A stretch of DNA of 64,000 nucleotides. Source: Saussurea involucrata (lineage: Eukaryota; Streptophyta; Magnoliopsida; Asterales; Asteraceae). A program made the translations under genes and the position numbers. Shown here in pieces: positions 1 through 11,171 of this stretch (positions are counted from its first letter, which is position 1; each line of letters opens with the position of its first letter). The notes beneath the pieces were generated by a model. That model worked only from the letters and a program-made list of their open reading frames with translations. It had not been told where the DNA came from and did not search any database. The stretch spans positions 15,923,001-15,987,000 of the forward strand of contig CM066322.1 of assembly GCA_033807775.1 (NCBI GenBank). Direction: 5' to 3'.

Positions 1-1
1 G

Positions 2-2257
2 GTTTTAGCACAAACACTATCTGGTTCTCGTTCGGAGATTCCGGATATTGAAACAGAGCGACTTCCTCCCCAGTCCTCGACCTTCTTTCCTGCACAAAGT
101 TCGAGTCTAGTGCCTGTTACTAACATATTTGATTCTTTGAATAGGACACTTTCAGAAACATCTGATGCGCGTCTTCGTGACCCATCCGGAACACTCAGAG
201 TAGATTCTTTTACAGGACTACAAGGACAGAGTGGAAATCCTACCAGTGCTAACACTATGCCAACATTGAGCGTAGGTCACACAGTTGCAACAACTGTTGT
301 GTCAACGGCAAACCTAAGTGGTGCCGGTGTTACTTTACCCGTCTTTGTGACAAGGGAAAACTTCGATGGCGCCCTAAAGGATATTGAAACTATGTTCATC
401 CGGGAGTTACAAGGTGTGAAGAATCAGTTGAAGGGAAAAGAACCGATGACTTATGAGCCAGCTGTACGTCCTCGTCCAGAAATCTATTTGGCTCCGCCTC
501 GAGTACCTCAGTCTTCTCCTATGCAACAACCACCAGTGGATCAAAGTGTTGATGAATTAAGGGATTTATTCTATGCCAAACTGATGTCTATGAGTCCTGA
601 AGATCAGCAAAGTAAAACCTTGTTATCTCTACTTCAGAATTTCCAATCTACTCCAAATCCACCTCCACCTACACCTTCAGTTACACCCACACAGTTTCAA
701 GCATTATCCAAAGAGTTATCTACTTTCAAGTCTGAAGTTGTGAAATCTTTAAGTGATATGAAGCAGTCAATTGTTGAGTTGAAAGCATTAATGGAACAGT
801 CGTGTAAGACTCAAGCTCAGGGTACTAAAAGAAGACATGATCAGGATACCGATGATCATGATCATGAGGGGGAGATGAGTAAGAAGAGAAGAGCTGAGTC
901 AGAAAGCTCTCAAGGTCAGAAGAAGAATCCGACTGTTGCTGAAATATCTGAGATGTTTGAATCAGGTGCTATGGGTGATCAAAGCGGAAAACATATCGTA
1001 TTATATGTTGATCCGAATATAGAACCAACGGTTGAAAAGCCTGAGGTAAATGAGAAGGAGATAAGAGAAGTGGTTGATCGATTCGTGCAATCTGTGGAAT
1101 TGATTGAAATTAGTTCTGATGATGAAGAAGCTGATGAAAGTGCAAAAGATTATGATCGGTATTGGAAGGTTAAGGAAGAAGACGAACCACTTCTGATACT
1201 TACTTATGAGCCAGAAGATCAAGGTGTTGGATTTACTGAAGAAGAGGTTGATATTTTGTCAGAGATATATGGGCCACAAACTCCTGAAGAAATTATCTTT
1301 AGCCCTGTTCACTCACCCGAACATATCTCAATCACTTTGATTTCAGATCAACCTTCTATTACACCTATAAACATTAACCTTAACCAATCTACTTCAACTC
1401 ATACCACTACACCAATATCTGAATCAATTCCAACTTCTGAATCCATTCCTATTCAACCTGAATCACAACCTTCCTATAATCCATTCTTTAAAGAACCTAA
1501 ACCTGAAGATTCTGAACCTCCATCTTCTGCACATCCTATACCACCTGTTAATCCTATCCATGACGAAACTGGTCCTTCCAATACAGCTGATCAACCTGGT
1601 CCATCATCCTCACGAAGCAGAAAATTGACTGAACTCGAACAGCGTGAAAGAACTTTGTATTTGAGAACACCATTCTTAGAAGAGTCTGAAAGAAGACTGT
1701 TTGTGCACAGAATCAGAAGTCTGAATCCCTACGCCGTGTTGGGAATTACTGATCAGACAACCGAATACAAGTTCGAGTATATGTATTTTCTGAGAGACAA
1801 GTGCCAAAAAAAAGGAGGGATGAGGAGCAAGAAGTTGATTGTGTCTATAAAGGAGGTAACAGCTAGATTGTATTACAAATTGTGGTATCCAGAGTTTTTA
1901 GTTCAGAGACAGGATTGCAGAGATTACAGGTTCACTGAAGCTGATTTCTGTCATTTAACCATGGAAGATTTTGAGTTCATGTATCATCATTTCAGAGATC
2001 TTCAGATCAGAAGGGAAAATGTAACTCTTGCACTGAATGCCATCAAAATATTTTTGAGAAGACACGTCTTGTTCACACAGTGTCATGATCTACAAATGGC
2101 CGTGGAGAGTTATCAGCCAAGAGTCAATTTGTTGAGGCCTAATCAAAGTCTGCCTGGATTGTATGAAGATCATGGACCTAACAAGTGGTATCAGAGCCAA
2201 ATCGAAGAATTTTTCATCGATACGATCATTGGATCTTCACAATTCAAGCGTTTTTAG
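2..2257 (+). CDS. Copia retrotransposon 3'-terminal ORF (5'-partial)
   Basis: The frame is open from base 2, so the true start lies upstream of the window. The product, over 750 residues, has a Ser/Thr/Pro-rich N-terminal half, a basic and acidic middle (around base 830-1150), a Pro-rich linker (1300-1640) and a conserved C-terminal part (1640-2150). That C-terminal part ends in a block containing MAVESYQPRVNL. Blocks of this kind are found at the end of the extra ORF of plant SIRE/Maximus-like Copia elements; this is recognised from memory of the family, not a search. No protease, integrase or reverse transcriptase motif is visible in this piece. The last ~35 codons are odd: they are translated from an LTR end and a primer-binding site (2154-2198), so the natural C terminus has been replaced. 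Function unknown; capsid-associated or envelope-like roles have been proposed for such ORFs. Confidence 0.75.
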   Translation, partial: VLAQTLSGSRSEIPDIETERLPPQSSTFFPAQSSSLVPVTNIFDSLNRTLSETSDARLRDPSGTLRVDSFTGLQGQSGNPTSANTMPTLSVGHTVATTVVSTANLSGAGVTLPVFVTRENFDGALKDIETMFIRELQGVKNQLKGKEPMTYEPAVRPRPEIYLAPPRVPQSSPMQQPPVDQSVDELRDLFYAKLMSMSPEDQQSKTLLSLLQNFQSTPNPPPPTPSVTPTQFQALSKELSTFKSEVVKSLSDMKQSIVELKALMEQSCKTQAQGTKRRHDQDTDDHDHEGEMSKKRRAESESSQGQKKNPTVAEISEMFESGAMGDQSGKHIVLYVDPNIEPTVEKPEVNEKEIREVVDRFVQSVELIEISSDDEEADESAKDYDRYWKVKEEDEPLLILTYEPEDQGVGFTEEEVDILSEIYGPQTPEEIIFSPVHSPEHISITLISDQPSITPININLNQSTSTHTTTPISESIPTSESIPIQPESQPSYNPFFKEPKPEDSEPPSSAHPIPPVNPIHDETGPSNTADQPGPSSSRSRKLTELEQRERTLYLRTPFLEESERRLFVHRIRSLNPYAVLGITDQTTEYKFEYMYFLRDKCQKKGGMRSKKLIVSIKEVTARLYYKLWYPEFLVQRQDCRDYRFTEADFCHLTMEDFEFMYHHFRDLQIRRENVTLALNAIKIFLRRHVLFTQCHDLQMAVESYQPRVNLLRPNQSLPGLYEDHGPNKWYQSQIEEFFIDTIIGSSQFKRF
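2154..2198 (+). repeat. Displaced LTR 3' end plus tRNA-iMet primer-binding site
   Basis: Bases 2155-2183 match the last 29 bases of the LTR at 3913-4175, ending in CCTAACA. Two bases later comes TGGTATCAGAGCC (2186-2198), the standard plant retrotransposon primer-binding site complementary to initiator tRNA-Met. This junction normally follows a 5' LTR, but here it lies inside the 3' end of an ORF, and no complete LTR precedes it. Confidence 0.85.
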
Positions 2258-2454
2258 CCCTATTTTGCTCAGATTTCGGATTCTTATGGTGTTTGTTCAA
2301 GAAAAAGTCGAACTCACTTTTTGGATCAAAAGTATGCCAAATCGATCAAATTACAAGTTTTGATCAACTAGAAATCTGTTCATCTTCATTTTTCGAATAA
2401 GTCTGCGAAAGAATCACTGAAATTGGTCAAGAATTGAAGAAGTTATGATGATTT

Positions 2455-3185
2455 TAGTGATTTTCGGATGCTGTTACTTGAATTCGGATTATTCTTGATG
2501 AATTCGGATTATTCTTGATGAATTCGGATCCTTCATCGTTTACTGTTCATTGATGAATTCGGATCCTTCATCATTTACTGTTCATTGATGAATTCAGATC
2601 CTTCATCGTTTACTGTTCATTGATGATTTCGGATCCTTCATGCTTTACTGTTCATGGTTTCGGATGCTACTATTGTTTGGATGGCTTAGATGGTTTCGAA
2701 CTGTTCAGAGTTGTTGGTTTCGGATCTTGTGAAGTCCGAAATATTGCTGAATTTGGTCATCTTAGTTCTGAATTTCGGAATGTGCTTACACCTAAAGGTT
2801 CAAAGGTATGGATGGTTTCACATCTTTCTAATCCTCATTCTAATGGTTTCGAATTCCATTTATTCAAGATAGGCATGGTTTCACATCCAACATGACACGA
2901 AATTGCCATGATTTCGAACCCTTCATGATCCGAATTGTCTTGATTTCGAACCCAACATGATCCGAATTTAGTGAATTCGCACCCAGCATGATCCGAATTG
3001 AGTGAATTCGCACCCAACATGATCCGAATTGAGTGAATTCGCACTCAACATGATCCGAATTGAGTGAATTCGCACCCTACTTAATCCGAATTGAGTGAAT
3101 TCGCACTCAACATGATCCGAATTGAGTGAATTCGCACCCTACTTAATCCGGATTCATTGGTTTCGGATGCTTCATGGTTCCGAAT
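2455..3185 (+). repeat. Two tandem-repeat blocks in the retrotransposon 3' region
   Basis: From about 2490 to 2655 a unit of ~36 bp containing GAATTCGGATCCTTCATC is repeated. From about 2930 to 3160 a different unit of ~30 bp containing TGATCCGAATTGAGTGAATT is repeated about seven times. The units share the GAATTCGGAT theme, so one may derive from the other. No coding sequence is credible here. Confidence 0.8.
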
Positions 3186-3912
3186 TCTGATGGTTTCGGA
3201 ACCCCCGTGCTAAGTCTCAGGAGGGGGACATTGTTCATGGATTTTAGCATAAGGCGTGTGTGACATCATTCTTATATTCATTGTGCCACATACATTTAGC
3301 AACTGTCAAAGTTTAAAAGAGCTCAAGTCTTTCAAGATATTCAGAAGTTGATTGTTGGAGTTCAGTCTTTGGTTGGATTGGAAGAGACGCTTGAATATTT
3401 GCAATCATTATTCTGAAGTTTTGTTGACGATGCTAGACCTTTGAGTGCTCTTTATCATTCTTCTGACTTGATCAACCAGAATTGTGAGAGCTTGCAATCA
3501 TTGTTCTGGTGCTTTGGTTGTGATTCAAACTTTTGAGTGCTTATAATCATCCAGCTATTTCTTGAAGATTGAAGTTCTGGATTCTCTTCATTCAGTGGCT
3601 TGAAGTATTTTGAAGACGAGCATTTCTCTACAGTTGCTGAACAATGTTATTTACTTGGGTCGTCTCATCCCTACCTAGTAGTGCGTGCTTATTACCGTTC
3701 CTCCTTCCAGCAAGACGGATTCTTTGTTTTTCACTAAATGCATACACTTTGAAGATGATTTTAGTGCATTTAGTCGAGGCTAAGAGCAACTTTCAAGGGG
3801 GAGCCAAGCCTACATTTGAAGAATGCACCGCTAAAGTTTTTACAAGGAAATCAAGGGGGAGAGGAGCTAATGATTTGAAGATGATTTGCTTTCCAAAACT
3901 TTAGGGGGAGAA
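3186..3912 (+). other. Retrotransposon 3' untranslated region with polypurine tracts
   Basis: This non-coding stretch holds several purine runs of the form AGGGGGAG or AGGGGGAC (near 3220, 3797, 3853 and 3903). The last, ending at 3912, directly abuts the LTR and is the expected plus-strand primer (PPT). Repeated AAGGGGGAG motifs upstream of the true PPT are common in SIRE-like elements. Confidence 0.75.
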
Positions 3913-4175
3913 TGTTAGGACACTGAAGTTGTCCTTTATAATAGAAAGTTTTGTAAAGCAATAGCTGTGTTAAAGGGCTTATGCTTAATTGTTGTAGCAA
4001 GTGATGAAGACTATAAATAGGTCTTTACTTGTAGTTTGTAAGAAGTGAATTCATTAATACAAGATGTAGATCTCTAATCCTTTGTGTTCTCTCTAGGTTA
4101 GATTTCCTTTTCAATAATGTTCTTCATCATCTTGTTACACAATACTTGGATTGTATGAAGATCATGGACCTAACA
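3913..4175 (+). repeat. 3' LTR of the Copia element (263 bp)
   Basis: It begins TGTTAGG and ends CCTAACA, a perfect 7-bp terminal inverted repeat. It follows directly on a polypurine tract and contains a TATA box (CTATAAATAG, 4011-4020). The matching 5' LTR would lie upstream of the window, so no target duplication can be checked. Confidence 0.88.
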
Positions 4176-5135
4176 CGGTGGTAAATTAGGAAGTAGATTT
4201 TGTTAGATATTTGATATTACCTAGTAAGAGCTTGAATGGAGTTGTGGTCAAATATATTTGGTTGATTAGTTGATTATATGAGTGTATATGTATGCCAGTA
4301 TGTTTTTGTATTTATGTGTGGTTAAAGTATTTGAGTTAGGTTTTTTTAATTCCTTTCAGTCGTTTCCAGCATAGATGTTCATCGGCGGAAATGAAAGATT
4401 TGGGAGCTGAACACACAGAAGTGGGCTGAAAAATTGGGCTGGAATTGAAGTCCAACCCGACAGCTCCGACCCGATCCAAACTGCCACCCGATCCATCCGA
4501 TATCCGATCTTCTAATTGGACGGGGAGTGGGTTTTGGACCCCGACCCGCCCGAACCCGACCGATGCTCTCCCCTAGCTCCAACAGTTTCCCCAAAACTAT
4601 CTGTAAAATGGAAAAAGTAGGAGAGAGAAGAAGTTTTTCTCCAAATATGGAGATAACCAGATAACCCAAAAAATGATTACTAAATGAAAGCACCAATAGA
4701 ATTCTTTGAAAAAAAAATATCTGAAAGAGAAATAATATTTTAATAGATGAATGAAATATTTTAATATTATAATCAATGTTTTTTCTCCAAAATGGAGAAT
4801 TTATTGGAGATGCAATTTTTTTTAAAGATTTTGACTTTTGATTCTTCATTTTGATTTTTTTTTGAAGAATCTGTTAGAGATGCTCTTATAAACACAATTA
4901 TTGGCCGGCATTTTCAAGTAATTATGTCTTCCTTTTGATGTTTTACAATCATTGGTTCAAACCCATCATTTAACATGTCCAATAAATTAATACAGAAGGC
5001 ATTAATAATCACCCAAATATACTAGGGATGATTTAGATGAACATGGTATGGTACCATGTTTTTTTTTCTCAATACCGTGTACCAACCAATTATAATTGGT
5101 ACTTCAAAATTTATACCGTGTACCAACCAACTCTA
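4176..5135. other. Intergenic stretch with a possible MITE remnant
   Basis: No gene is seen. The part from about 4563 to 4885 is bounded by GATGCTCTCCCCTAGCTCC on the left and a sequence whose reverse complement starts AAGAGCATCTCTAACAG on the right, resembling imperfect terminal repeats of a MITE. Similar sequence occurs around 10620-10800. A minus-strand frame at 4379-4849 is open but has no recognisable domain and lies in simple AT-rich DNA. Confidence 0.35.
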
Positions 5136-6070
5136 CTTGGTGTTAGGAGTAATAAATCATATAATTGATTTTGTATATAATCAACAAAGAAATGGGTAGA
5201 AATTTGTATTAAACAAATCATTTACAATTACAATTTCAATACCAAAACGACAATAAACGTAAACCTTACTTGAATTTCGTAGATAATCGAAGATAACGTG
5301 TCGATTGAGGCCTGCACGGAAGCAGTGTCCTAAGACAAAAATTCGCCGGTGGTATTGGCGTTTGTCTCGAGGATACAACAATCGTATTCAAGTCTCGTAC
5401 TTGAATCTAGCGAATCATGTTATGTTTGAAGATGGAAGGAGATGAGAGAGAACCCTTAATTTGTCTGATTTTCGTGTCAAAAATCGTCTCTCAAATGAAG
5501 AGGAGAGTTGTGGTTTAAATAGTTTTCTGATACCAACCGACAGAAACTGCCAGGACATCAGCGCGTCCGCCGGCGCGGGTCAACCCGCGTAGAGACTCGC
5601 GCCAAGGTCTGTCTGCGAAATCCAACAGAAGCCTGTGCGCCTCTTGGCGTGGCTCAAGACGCCCCGCAATGCGCGCCGGACACTGTTCCCTGAATCATCC
5701 AGTGTTCTGCGCGACTTCTCGCGCGGCTCGGGTCGCACCGTCATCCGCGCCAGCTACTGTTTGCCTATACCACTTTTATCCTCAATCGTTAATCTCGACC
5801 CCAAGTGCCCCAAGGCGCAAGGCCCAATCTTTGACATTTAAATATGTATATTTATGTCAAAGAGAGTCCACCAAGAACACCACACTCCAAGCCCAAGCAA
5901 TTAAATGATTCATTTAATGCTCACTGGTTTGAGTTTATTAAGTGTTATAACCTTTGCCTTGGCTCCTATGTGGGACAAGGTTTCTCACATCTATACTAAG
6001 TTCCAACACTTGGTACCAACATTTTTCGGTTGGTATATGTTGGTACGGTTTTGTACCAACATATCAAAAG
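5040..6070. repeat. GGTACC-rich dispersed repeat split by the solo LTR
   Basis: Bases 5045-5135 and 6009-6065 are one repeat interrupted by the solo LTR. It is rich in TACCAACCAA, GGTTGGTA and GGTACGG motifs. A second copy lies at about 9040-9190. It looks like a MITE-type palindromic family, but its ends could not be fixed. Confidence 0.45.
5141..6008 (-). mobile_element. Solo LTR, Copia, with CTTGG target duplication
   Basis: It starts TGTTAGG, ends TTCCAACA and is flanked on both sides by CTTGG (5136-5140 and 6009-6013). Internal stretches such as TTGAGGCCTGCA and GCAGTGTCCT match the LTRs of the minus-strand Copia element at 27.4-42.2 kb, so this is a diverged member of the same family. 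Read on the minus strand, a TATA-like box lies near 5512-5523. No internal region remains, as expected after recombination between two LTRs. Confidence 0.88.
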
Positions 6071-6234
6071 TTGAAATTACAATTAAATGAATTAATACAA
6101 ATTGATGATACAAACCTGTGTTGTTCAACGTTGTGTTTGTGAAGGGAAGAGATGGGAGTTAGGGTTTTGTATAATCGTATTTGCGTAGTGGTATTGAGAA
6201 GAAAAGACATAAGAGTTAGGAGATTAGAGACTTA

Positions 6235-6653
6235 GGCGCTGTTTGTTTTTTATGAGGTCTGAAGTCTGAAATCTGATTTTACATCTAAAAAGTAAGAGGT
6301 GGTGCTGAAGTCTGAAATATGAAATATTAAGACTGTTTGTTTTTATAAAATGATAAACATCTTAATTGACTAAAAATATTATGTTTTAAAATTCCAACCT
6401 GAAAGAGACCACTATTTGATAACACACACATTCATACCCATCAACCATGCGTGCAATTGAGGAGGAGGTAGAAGGACTGAACCCTTAAAAAAAGAGGAAT
6501 TAAGTGGATGGTGCACCTCTAAAATTTCAGAGGACATTAAGAGGTTTTCAGATTTTTTTCTAAAAATAAAACAAACAGTTTTAAATCTGAAAACCTCTTA
6601 ATTTTCAGACTTAAGAGATTTTAAGAGGTATTTTTTCAAAAACAAACAACCCC
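6235..6653. mobile_element. hAT-like MITE
   Basis: The ends are imperfect inverted repeats: GGCGCTGTTTGTTTTT on the left and a right end whose reverse complement is GGGGTTGTTTGTTTTT. Internal segments are also palindromic (TCTGAAGTCTGAAATCT against AGATTTAAAACTG-type sequence). The GGGGYTGTTTG start is typical of hAT-derived MITEs. The target duplication is not clean (CTTAG on the left, CTTAAG on the right). No coding capacity. Confidence 0.6.
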
Positions 6654-6783
6654 TTAAGAATAGGAAGTCAATGAGTTTAGTGAGTTGTAAGTCAATACTC
6701 AATATCCAATAATCCATCTTCGAGACCCGTTAAAAAACAATAAAATCAATATTTTCTATACATTAAATCATTAATATATATAT

Positions 6784-7880
6784 ATAGAGGAAAGTTCAAA
6801 TAAAAACCCATTTTCAATTGTGAACATGAGGACGGATCTTGGCTCTTCCATCTATATTGATCCAATGACTCATATTAAATAGAGTTTTTAATTGAAATTA
6901 TTAATTAAGGTGATTAGGGGTAAAAATGGAAGATGATTAAAACTCACGCCTACCATGTTTGACTTTTTATTTTATTTTTTAATTAAATTTTTTTACCCCT
7001 TAAAGTTTAAAATAAATTAACTTAAAAATTACTAACATTTTAATCAAACAAATTACATAAAAAAACGAGAATTTCGTGCTCTTCGATATGACATCCATCT
7101 CGATATAGTTTTTTTGTTGTTTTAACTGTTTTTACGTGAAAACGTGCATACATATTCATACCGAATATAACACATACTTATTAGGCTAACAAAAAGAGAG
7201 TGTGTCATGTGTTCAACCTTCACGGGTCATTCATATATTATTCAACATGAATAATGTGTTATTCAGGGTGAATAATGTGTTATTCAGGGTGAATAATGTG
7301 TTATTCAGGGTGAATAATGTGTTATTCAGGATGAATAATACACGATTCATGTTTAATAATAAATGAATCAGGAATTCGTGTATTATTCATCCTGAATGTT
7401 GTATTATTCATTTTGAATACTGTGTTGTTCGTCATGAATAGTGAATGAACGTTCCTCTTTGTTATTCATACTGAATATGCACACCAGGAAACGTGCATAC
7501 ATATTCATACTGAATATAACACATACATAGCATTTCACGTAAAAAGGGTTAAAATGAAGAAAAAACTATATCGAGATGGATGTCATATCGAAGAGCACGA
7601 ATTTCTCGTTATTTTGATGTAATTTGTTTGATTAAAATATTAATAATTTTTAAGATAAATTATTTTAAACTTTAAGGGGGTAAAAGTTTTTTAATTAAAA
7701 AAGAAAATAAAAAGTCAAACATGGTAGGCGTTGATTCAAATTTCCAGATTTGCCCCTAATCACTTCTCAATTGGTTTAATTAAGTTTTAACCATTAATTA
7801 GTTTTCCAAATCTTAATCAATGGTTGTGACTTGTCCTCATGTTCACAATTGAAAATGAGTTTTCATTTGAACCCACCCCT
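6784..7880. mobile_element. Long palindromic element A (~1.1 kb)
   Basis: Almost the whole element is one inverted repeat centred near 7335. AGGAAAGTTCAAATAAAAAC at the left end pairs with sequence at 7850-7880. The internal segment containing TCTTCGATATGACATCCATC (about 7080) recurs inverted at about 7573-7592. The centre (7235-7440) is a tandem array of GAATAATGTGTTATTCAGGG-type units that are themselves palindromic. The left flank is a TA repeat. No ORF is present. A transcript would fold into a hairpin with ~500-bp arms. Confidence 0.8.
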
Positions 7881-7883
7881 ATA

Positions 7884-8960
7884 TAGGGGTGGGTTCAAAT
7901 AAAAACTCAAATTCAATTGTAAACGTGAGGACAAACCACAACCGTTGATTAATAATCCGGTGAAGAGATCAGTGGCAAAAAAATGCGGTGGCAATTTTGT
8001 AAATAAGTTGAAAACCCTGTCCATGTCTTAATGAATATTTAGCGCGCATGGGTAAAATTGGAAAAATTTATTCAGTCTGAATAAAAGGTAATTATTCAGA
8101 CTGAATAAAGGTAATTATTTTCGTCAGATTAGAATCAGCGCCTCCTTTGTTGACTTTTTATTTTCTTTTTTAATTAAAAAAGTTTTACCCCCTTAAATTT
8201 TAAAATAAATTATCTCAAAAATTACTAACATTTTAATCAAACAAATTACATCAAAAAACGAGAATTTCGTGCTCTTCGATATGCCATCCATCGTGATATA
8301 GTTTTTTTTCGTTTTAACCGTTTTTAGGTGAAATCGTGTATATGTGTTATATTCAGAGTGAATAATACAACATTCGGGATGAATAATATCTACATTTATT
8401 CGGACTGAGTATATAGAATTATTCAGACTGAATATATGAAATTATTCAGTCTGAATAATTTACCTTTATTCAGTCTGAATAATTATATTCGTTTGAATAT
8501 CTACCTTTATTCAGTCTGAATAATTTCATATATTTAGTCTGAATAATTCTATATACTCAGTCCGAATAAATGTAGATATTATTCATCCCGAATGTTGTAT
8601 TATTCACTCTGAATATAACACATATACACGATTTCACGTAAAAAACGGTTAAAACGAAAAAAAACTATATTTTGATGGATGTCATATCGAAGAGCACGAA
8701 ATTCTCGTTTTTTTGATATAATTTGTTTGATTAAAATGTTAGTAATTTTTGAGATAATTTATTTTAAAATTTAAGGAGGTAAAACTTTTTTAATTAAAAA
8801 AGAAAATAAAAAGTCAACAAATGAGGCGCTGATTCTAATCTTGACGAAAATACCCCTAAAGCTGAATTTTAAGAATGGCTTAAATATGGCTGCGATCAAT
8901 GGACGAGATTTGTCCTCACGTTTACAACTGAATTTGAGTTTTTAGATGAACTTTCCTCTA
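7884..8960. mobile_element. Long palindromic element B (~1.1 kb), adjacent relative of A
   Basis: It follows A directly, sharing a CCTATATAGG junction, and ends at a TA microsatellite (8957 onward). Terminal GGTTCAAATAAAAACTC pairs with GAGTTTTTAGATGAAC at 8935-8950. The internal block around 8271-8291 pairs with 8674-8694. The centre (8340-8635) is a near-perfect palindrome built from ATTCAGNCTGAAT units. Arm sequences are recognisably the same family as A, but the central arrays differ. Confidence 0.8.
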
Positions 8961-9615
8961 TATATATATATATATATATATTATTTCATTTCCTATTTAA
9001 TAAATAAGTAAAAATATTATATATTTATATGAAAATATACAAAAGTCGGTACGGTACAGTATTACTGTGGTACACGATTCTCAATACCACGTACCAACCA
9101 AGTTTGTGAAGTTGGTACGGTAGTACCAACCAACTTAAGTGGCACGGTTGGTATTGAATTGGTTGATTTGTCATGGTAGGAATTTGTCACCCCTAAAATA
9201 TACAGACTAAGCGTAGATATATGACATCCACTGTCCACTGGACATACCTTCATATATAACATTCTGGAAATGTTTTCGGATTTTGTTTTGTACAGAGATG
9301 ATTAAATAAATGTTATGATTTAAAGTTACATCCATGTTATGGACTTATGGGTATTCAACAATTTTCCTGTGTAAATTTTATAGATAGTAATCAAATGATT
9401 ATGAGATAACGCATTCAAAATTGAAGATTGATATAGGCTTATGAATTATATGTTTGTGTCTGATTGCCTCGTAGTCGTAGAGAAATACAAATAATAACGA
9501 CGAGTCAATATTGGCCTGGCCCATATCATAAATGGGCCAACCACATGCATTCTTCAACGTTAAGTTGGCGCACGTTATAAACTGTATATAACATTAAATA
9601 TAATTTAGCGGTTGT
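8961..9615. other. Intergenic stretch
   Basis: It contains a TA microsatellite (8957-8982), a copy of the GGTACC-rich repeat (9040-9190) and otherwise unremarkable AT-rich DNA. No gene is seen. Confidence 0.5.
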
Positions 9616-10457
9616 TGTTAATGTCAAAAATCACCTAAAATGATAACTTGAGGTTGATGGGGAACTTTTAAGAACTAAAGAAAGAGATCCCGGGATAAAC
9701 AACACAATCGCGACAAAAATAAATAAGACAGGAGAATTGGTGACGCGAAAAACCCAAACGAGGGAAAAAACCGCGGTCGACTTGTGGGAGTCGACGGTGC
9801 ACTATGATCGCCAAACAGGGGCGAAAGTCCTTTGGTAACAAGTGTTTTGTGTACAACAGATTACAATAAGAGTAAAAATAATTTTAATCGTAAGACAAAG
9901 TTGTGCGTCGTGCGTAAATCGTGCGAAATAAGTTGTTTGACGTGTGATTCGAACTGCTGTCGTGCGAAACTTGATGCGTGTTTAAATGCTTCGTTGATCG
10001 CTATAATATTGAGTAGAAAATGTAGATGAGAGTGCAAATGTATTGAGTTCAGATGTGTAGCTATGTAATAGATGTCTTTTTCGGATATGGAGCAAGTCTT
10101 TATATATAGCTTTCGTCGGCAATTAATGTGTCTTGATGACTTGTTTTGTAACCGCCGCTGGGTCTTTATTGTCATTAAAAGCTCGTCCGTTACTGGCCGT
10201 TGCGCAATGATTGCTTGTGGACCTGCATTAATGAACAAAAGAAACGGATGTTGACTGTCAACGGTTAGTATAATCGTACGACCGTCTTGAGTCTCGGACG
10301 TCGGTCGTACGGAACATACGACCTTCAGGAAAGTGCACGACCAAATGTTCGTTTGTAAATAACCTGCAAGACCTTATCTTAATATAATAGTGGTCTTATC
10401 TAAATGTTATTTGAGTTATCTATCGTCGGTCGTGAGATGTGAATTTTTGCCCAAACA
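9616..10457 (-). mobile_element. Probable solo LTR
   Basis: On the minus strand it would start TGTTTGGGCAAAAATTC and end GACATTAACA, giving TG...CA termini. A TATA box (GCTATATATAAAGAC, about 10096-10110) sits at a suitable place in that orientation. The GC-richer downstream part, containing CGGTTTTTTCCCTCGTTTGG, resembles the R-U5 region of plant Copia LTRs. The flanking pentamers GTTGT and ACTGT are not identical, so the call is tentative. Confidence 0.45.
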
Positions 10458-10809
10458 ACTGTTCGTTTTTTTTACTTATGATTATACTGAAACATGCATC
10501 TAAATCTAACATGCATGTTAAAGCATCATCTGAAAATTGATGAATATACTGTTTCTAGCCCTCTGGACATCTACATTTCAAAATTCAAAGTTAGATCCTA
10601 GTGTTGGAATTTGCTTGTTCAACTTATAAGGGAATCTCCATTTTTTTTAATTTAAAGTAAAGAAAATGAAGATTTTGAGTTTTTTTTTTACTTCAATGGA
10701 GTATTAAAACATTCTCAATAATGGAGAAAGTAGGAGAGCAAAGGTAAAATTCTCCAAATAAAGAGAATTTCTTAAAAGTAATTACTTATGCGAGAGAAAT
10801 AATATTTTA
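10458..10809. other. Intergenic stretch, MITE-like remnant
   Basis: AT-rich sequence containing CTCCATTTT and AATGGAGAAAGTAGGAGAG motifs that resemble the 4563-4885 remnant. The Cassandra element interrupts it. No gene is seen. Confidence 0.4.
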
Positions 10810-11171
10810 TGTAACATCTCAGGCCAACCGTATCAAATATTGTCCGCTTTGTACATACATTTGGACTCATGATTTTAAAACGCGTCTGATAAATGAGGTA
10901 TCAAGTCCCTCTTATAAGACAACTTTTGTTCCCCTCCTCAACCAATGTGGGATCTTACAATCCACCCCCTTGGGAGCCCAGTGTCCTCACTGGCACACCA
11001 GTCTGATTCCCGACTCTGATACCATCTGTAACATCCCAGATCAACCGTACCTGATATTGTGTGCTTTGTCCATACACCTAGACTCACGGTTTTAAAACAC
11101 GTCTTATAGGTATCAAGTCCTTCTTATATGGCAACATTTGTTCCCCTCCTCAACTAACGTGGGATCTTATA
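10810..11171 (-). mobile_element. Cassandra TRIM retrotransposon
   Basis: Two direct repeats of ~150 bp (10810-10959 and 11027-11171), each starting TGTAACATC on the plus strand, flank a ~67-bp interior. Read on the minus strand, the interior starts with GATGGTATCAGAGTCGG, a tRNA-Met primer-binding site (11012-11024), and ends with a polypurine tract, CAAGGGGGTGGAT. The LTRs contain the block around GACGTGTTTTAAAACCGTGAG typical of Cassandra, whose LTRs carry a 5S-rRNA-derived promoter region. It encodes no protein and must be mobilised in trans. The outer end of the right LTR reads CTTATA instead of CTTACA, and no target duplication is evident. Confidence 0.85.

Noticed and set aside
2186..2198. 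Possible start of a complete second retrotransposon at 2186
   Set aside because: Only 29 bases of LTR precede the primer site and no gag follows; treated as a displaced junction.
4379..4849. 156-codon minus-strand frame
   Set aside because: Low-complexity AT-rich composition, no domain, and it overlaps a probable MITE remnant.
7235..7440. CRISPR-like or satellite array of GAATAATGTGTTATTCAGGG units
   Set aside because: Eukaryotic context, repeats contiguous without unique spacers, and they form the centre of a palindrome.
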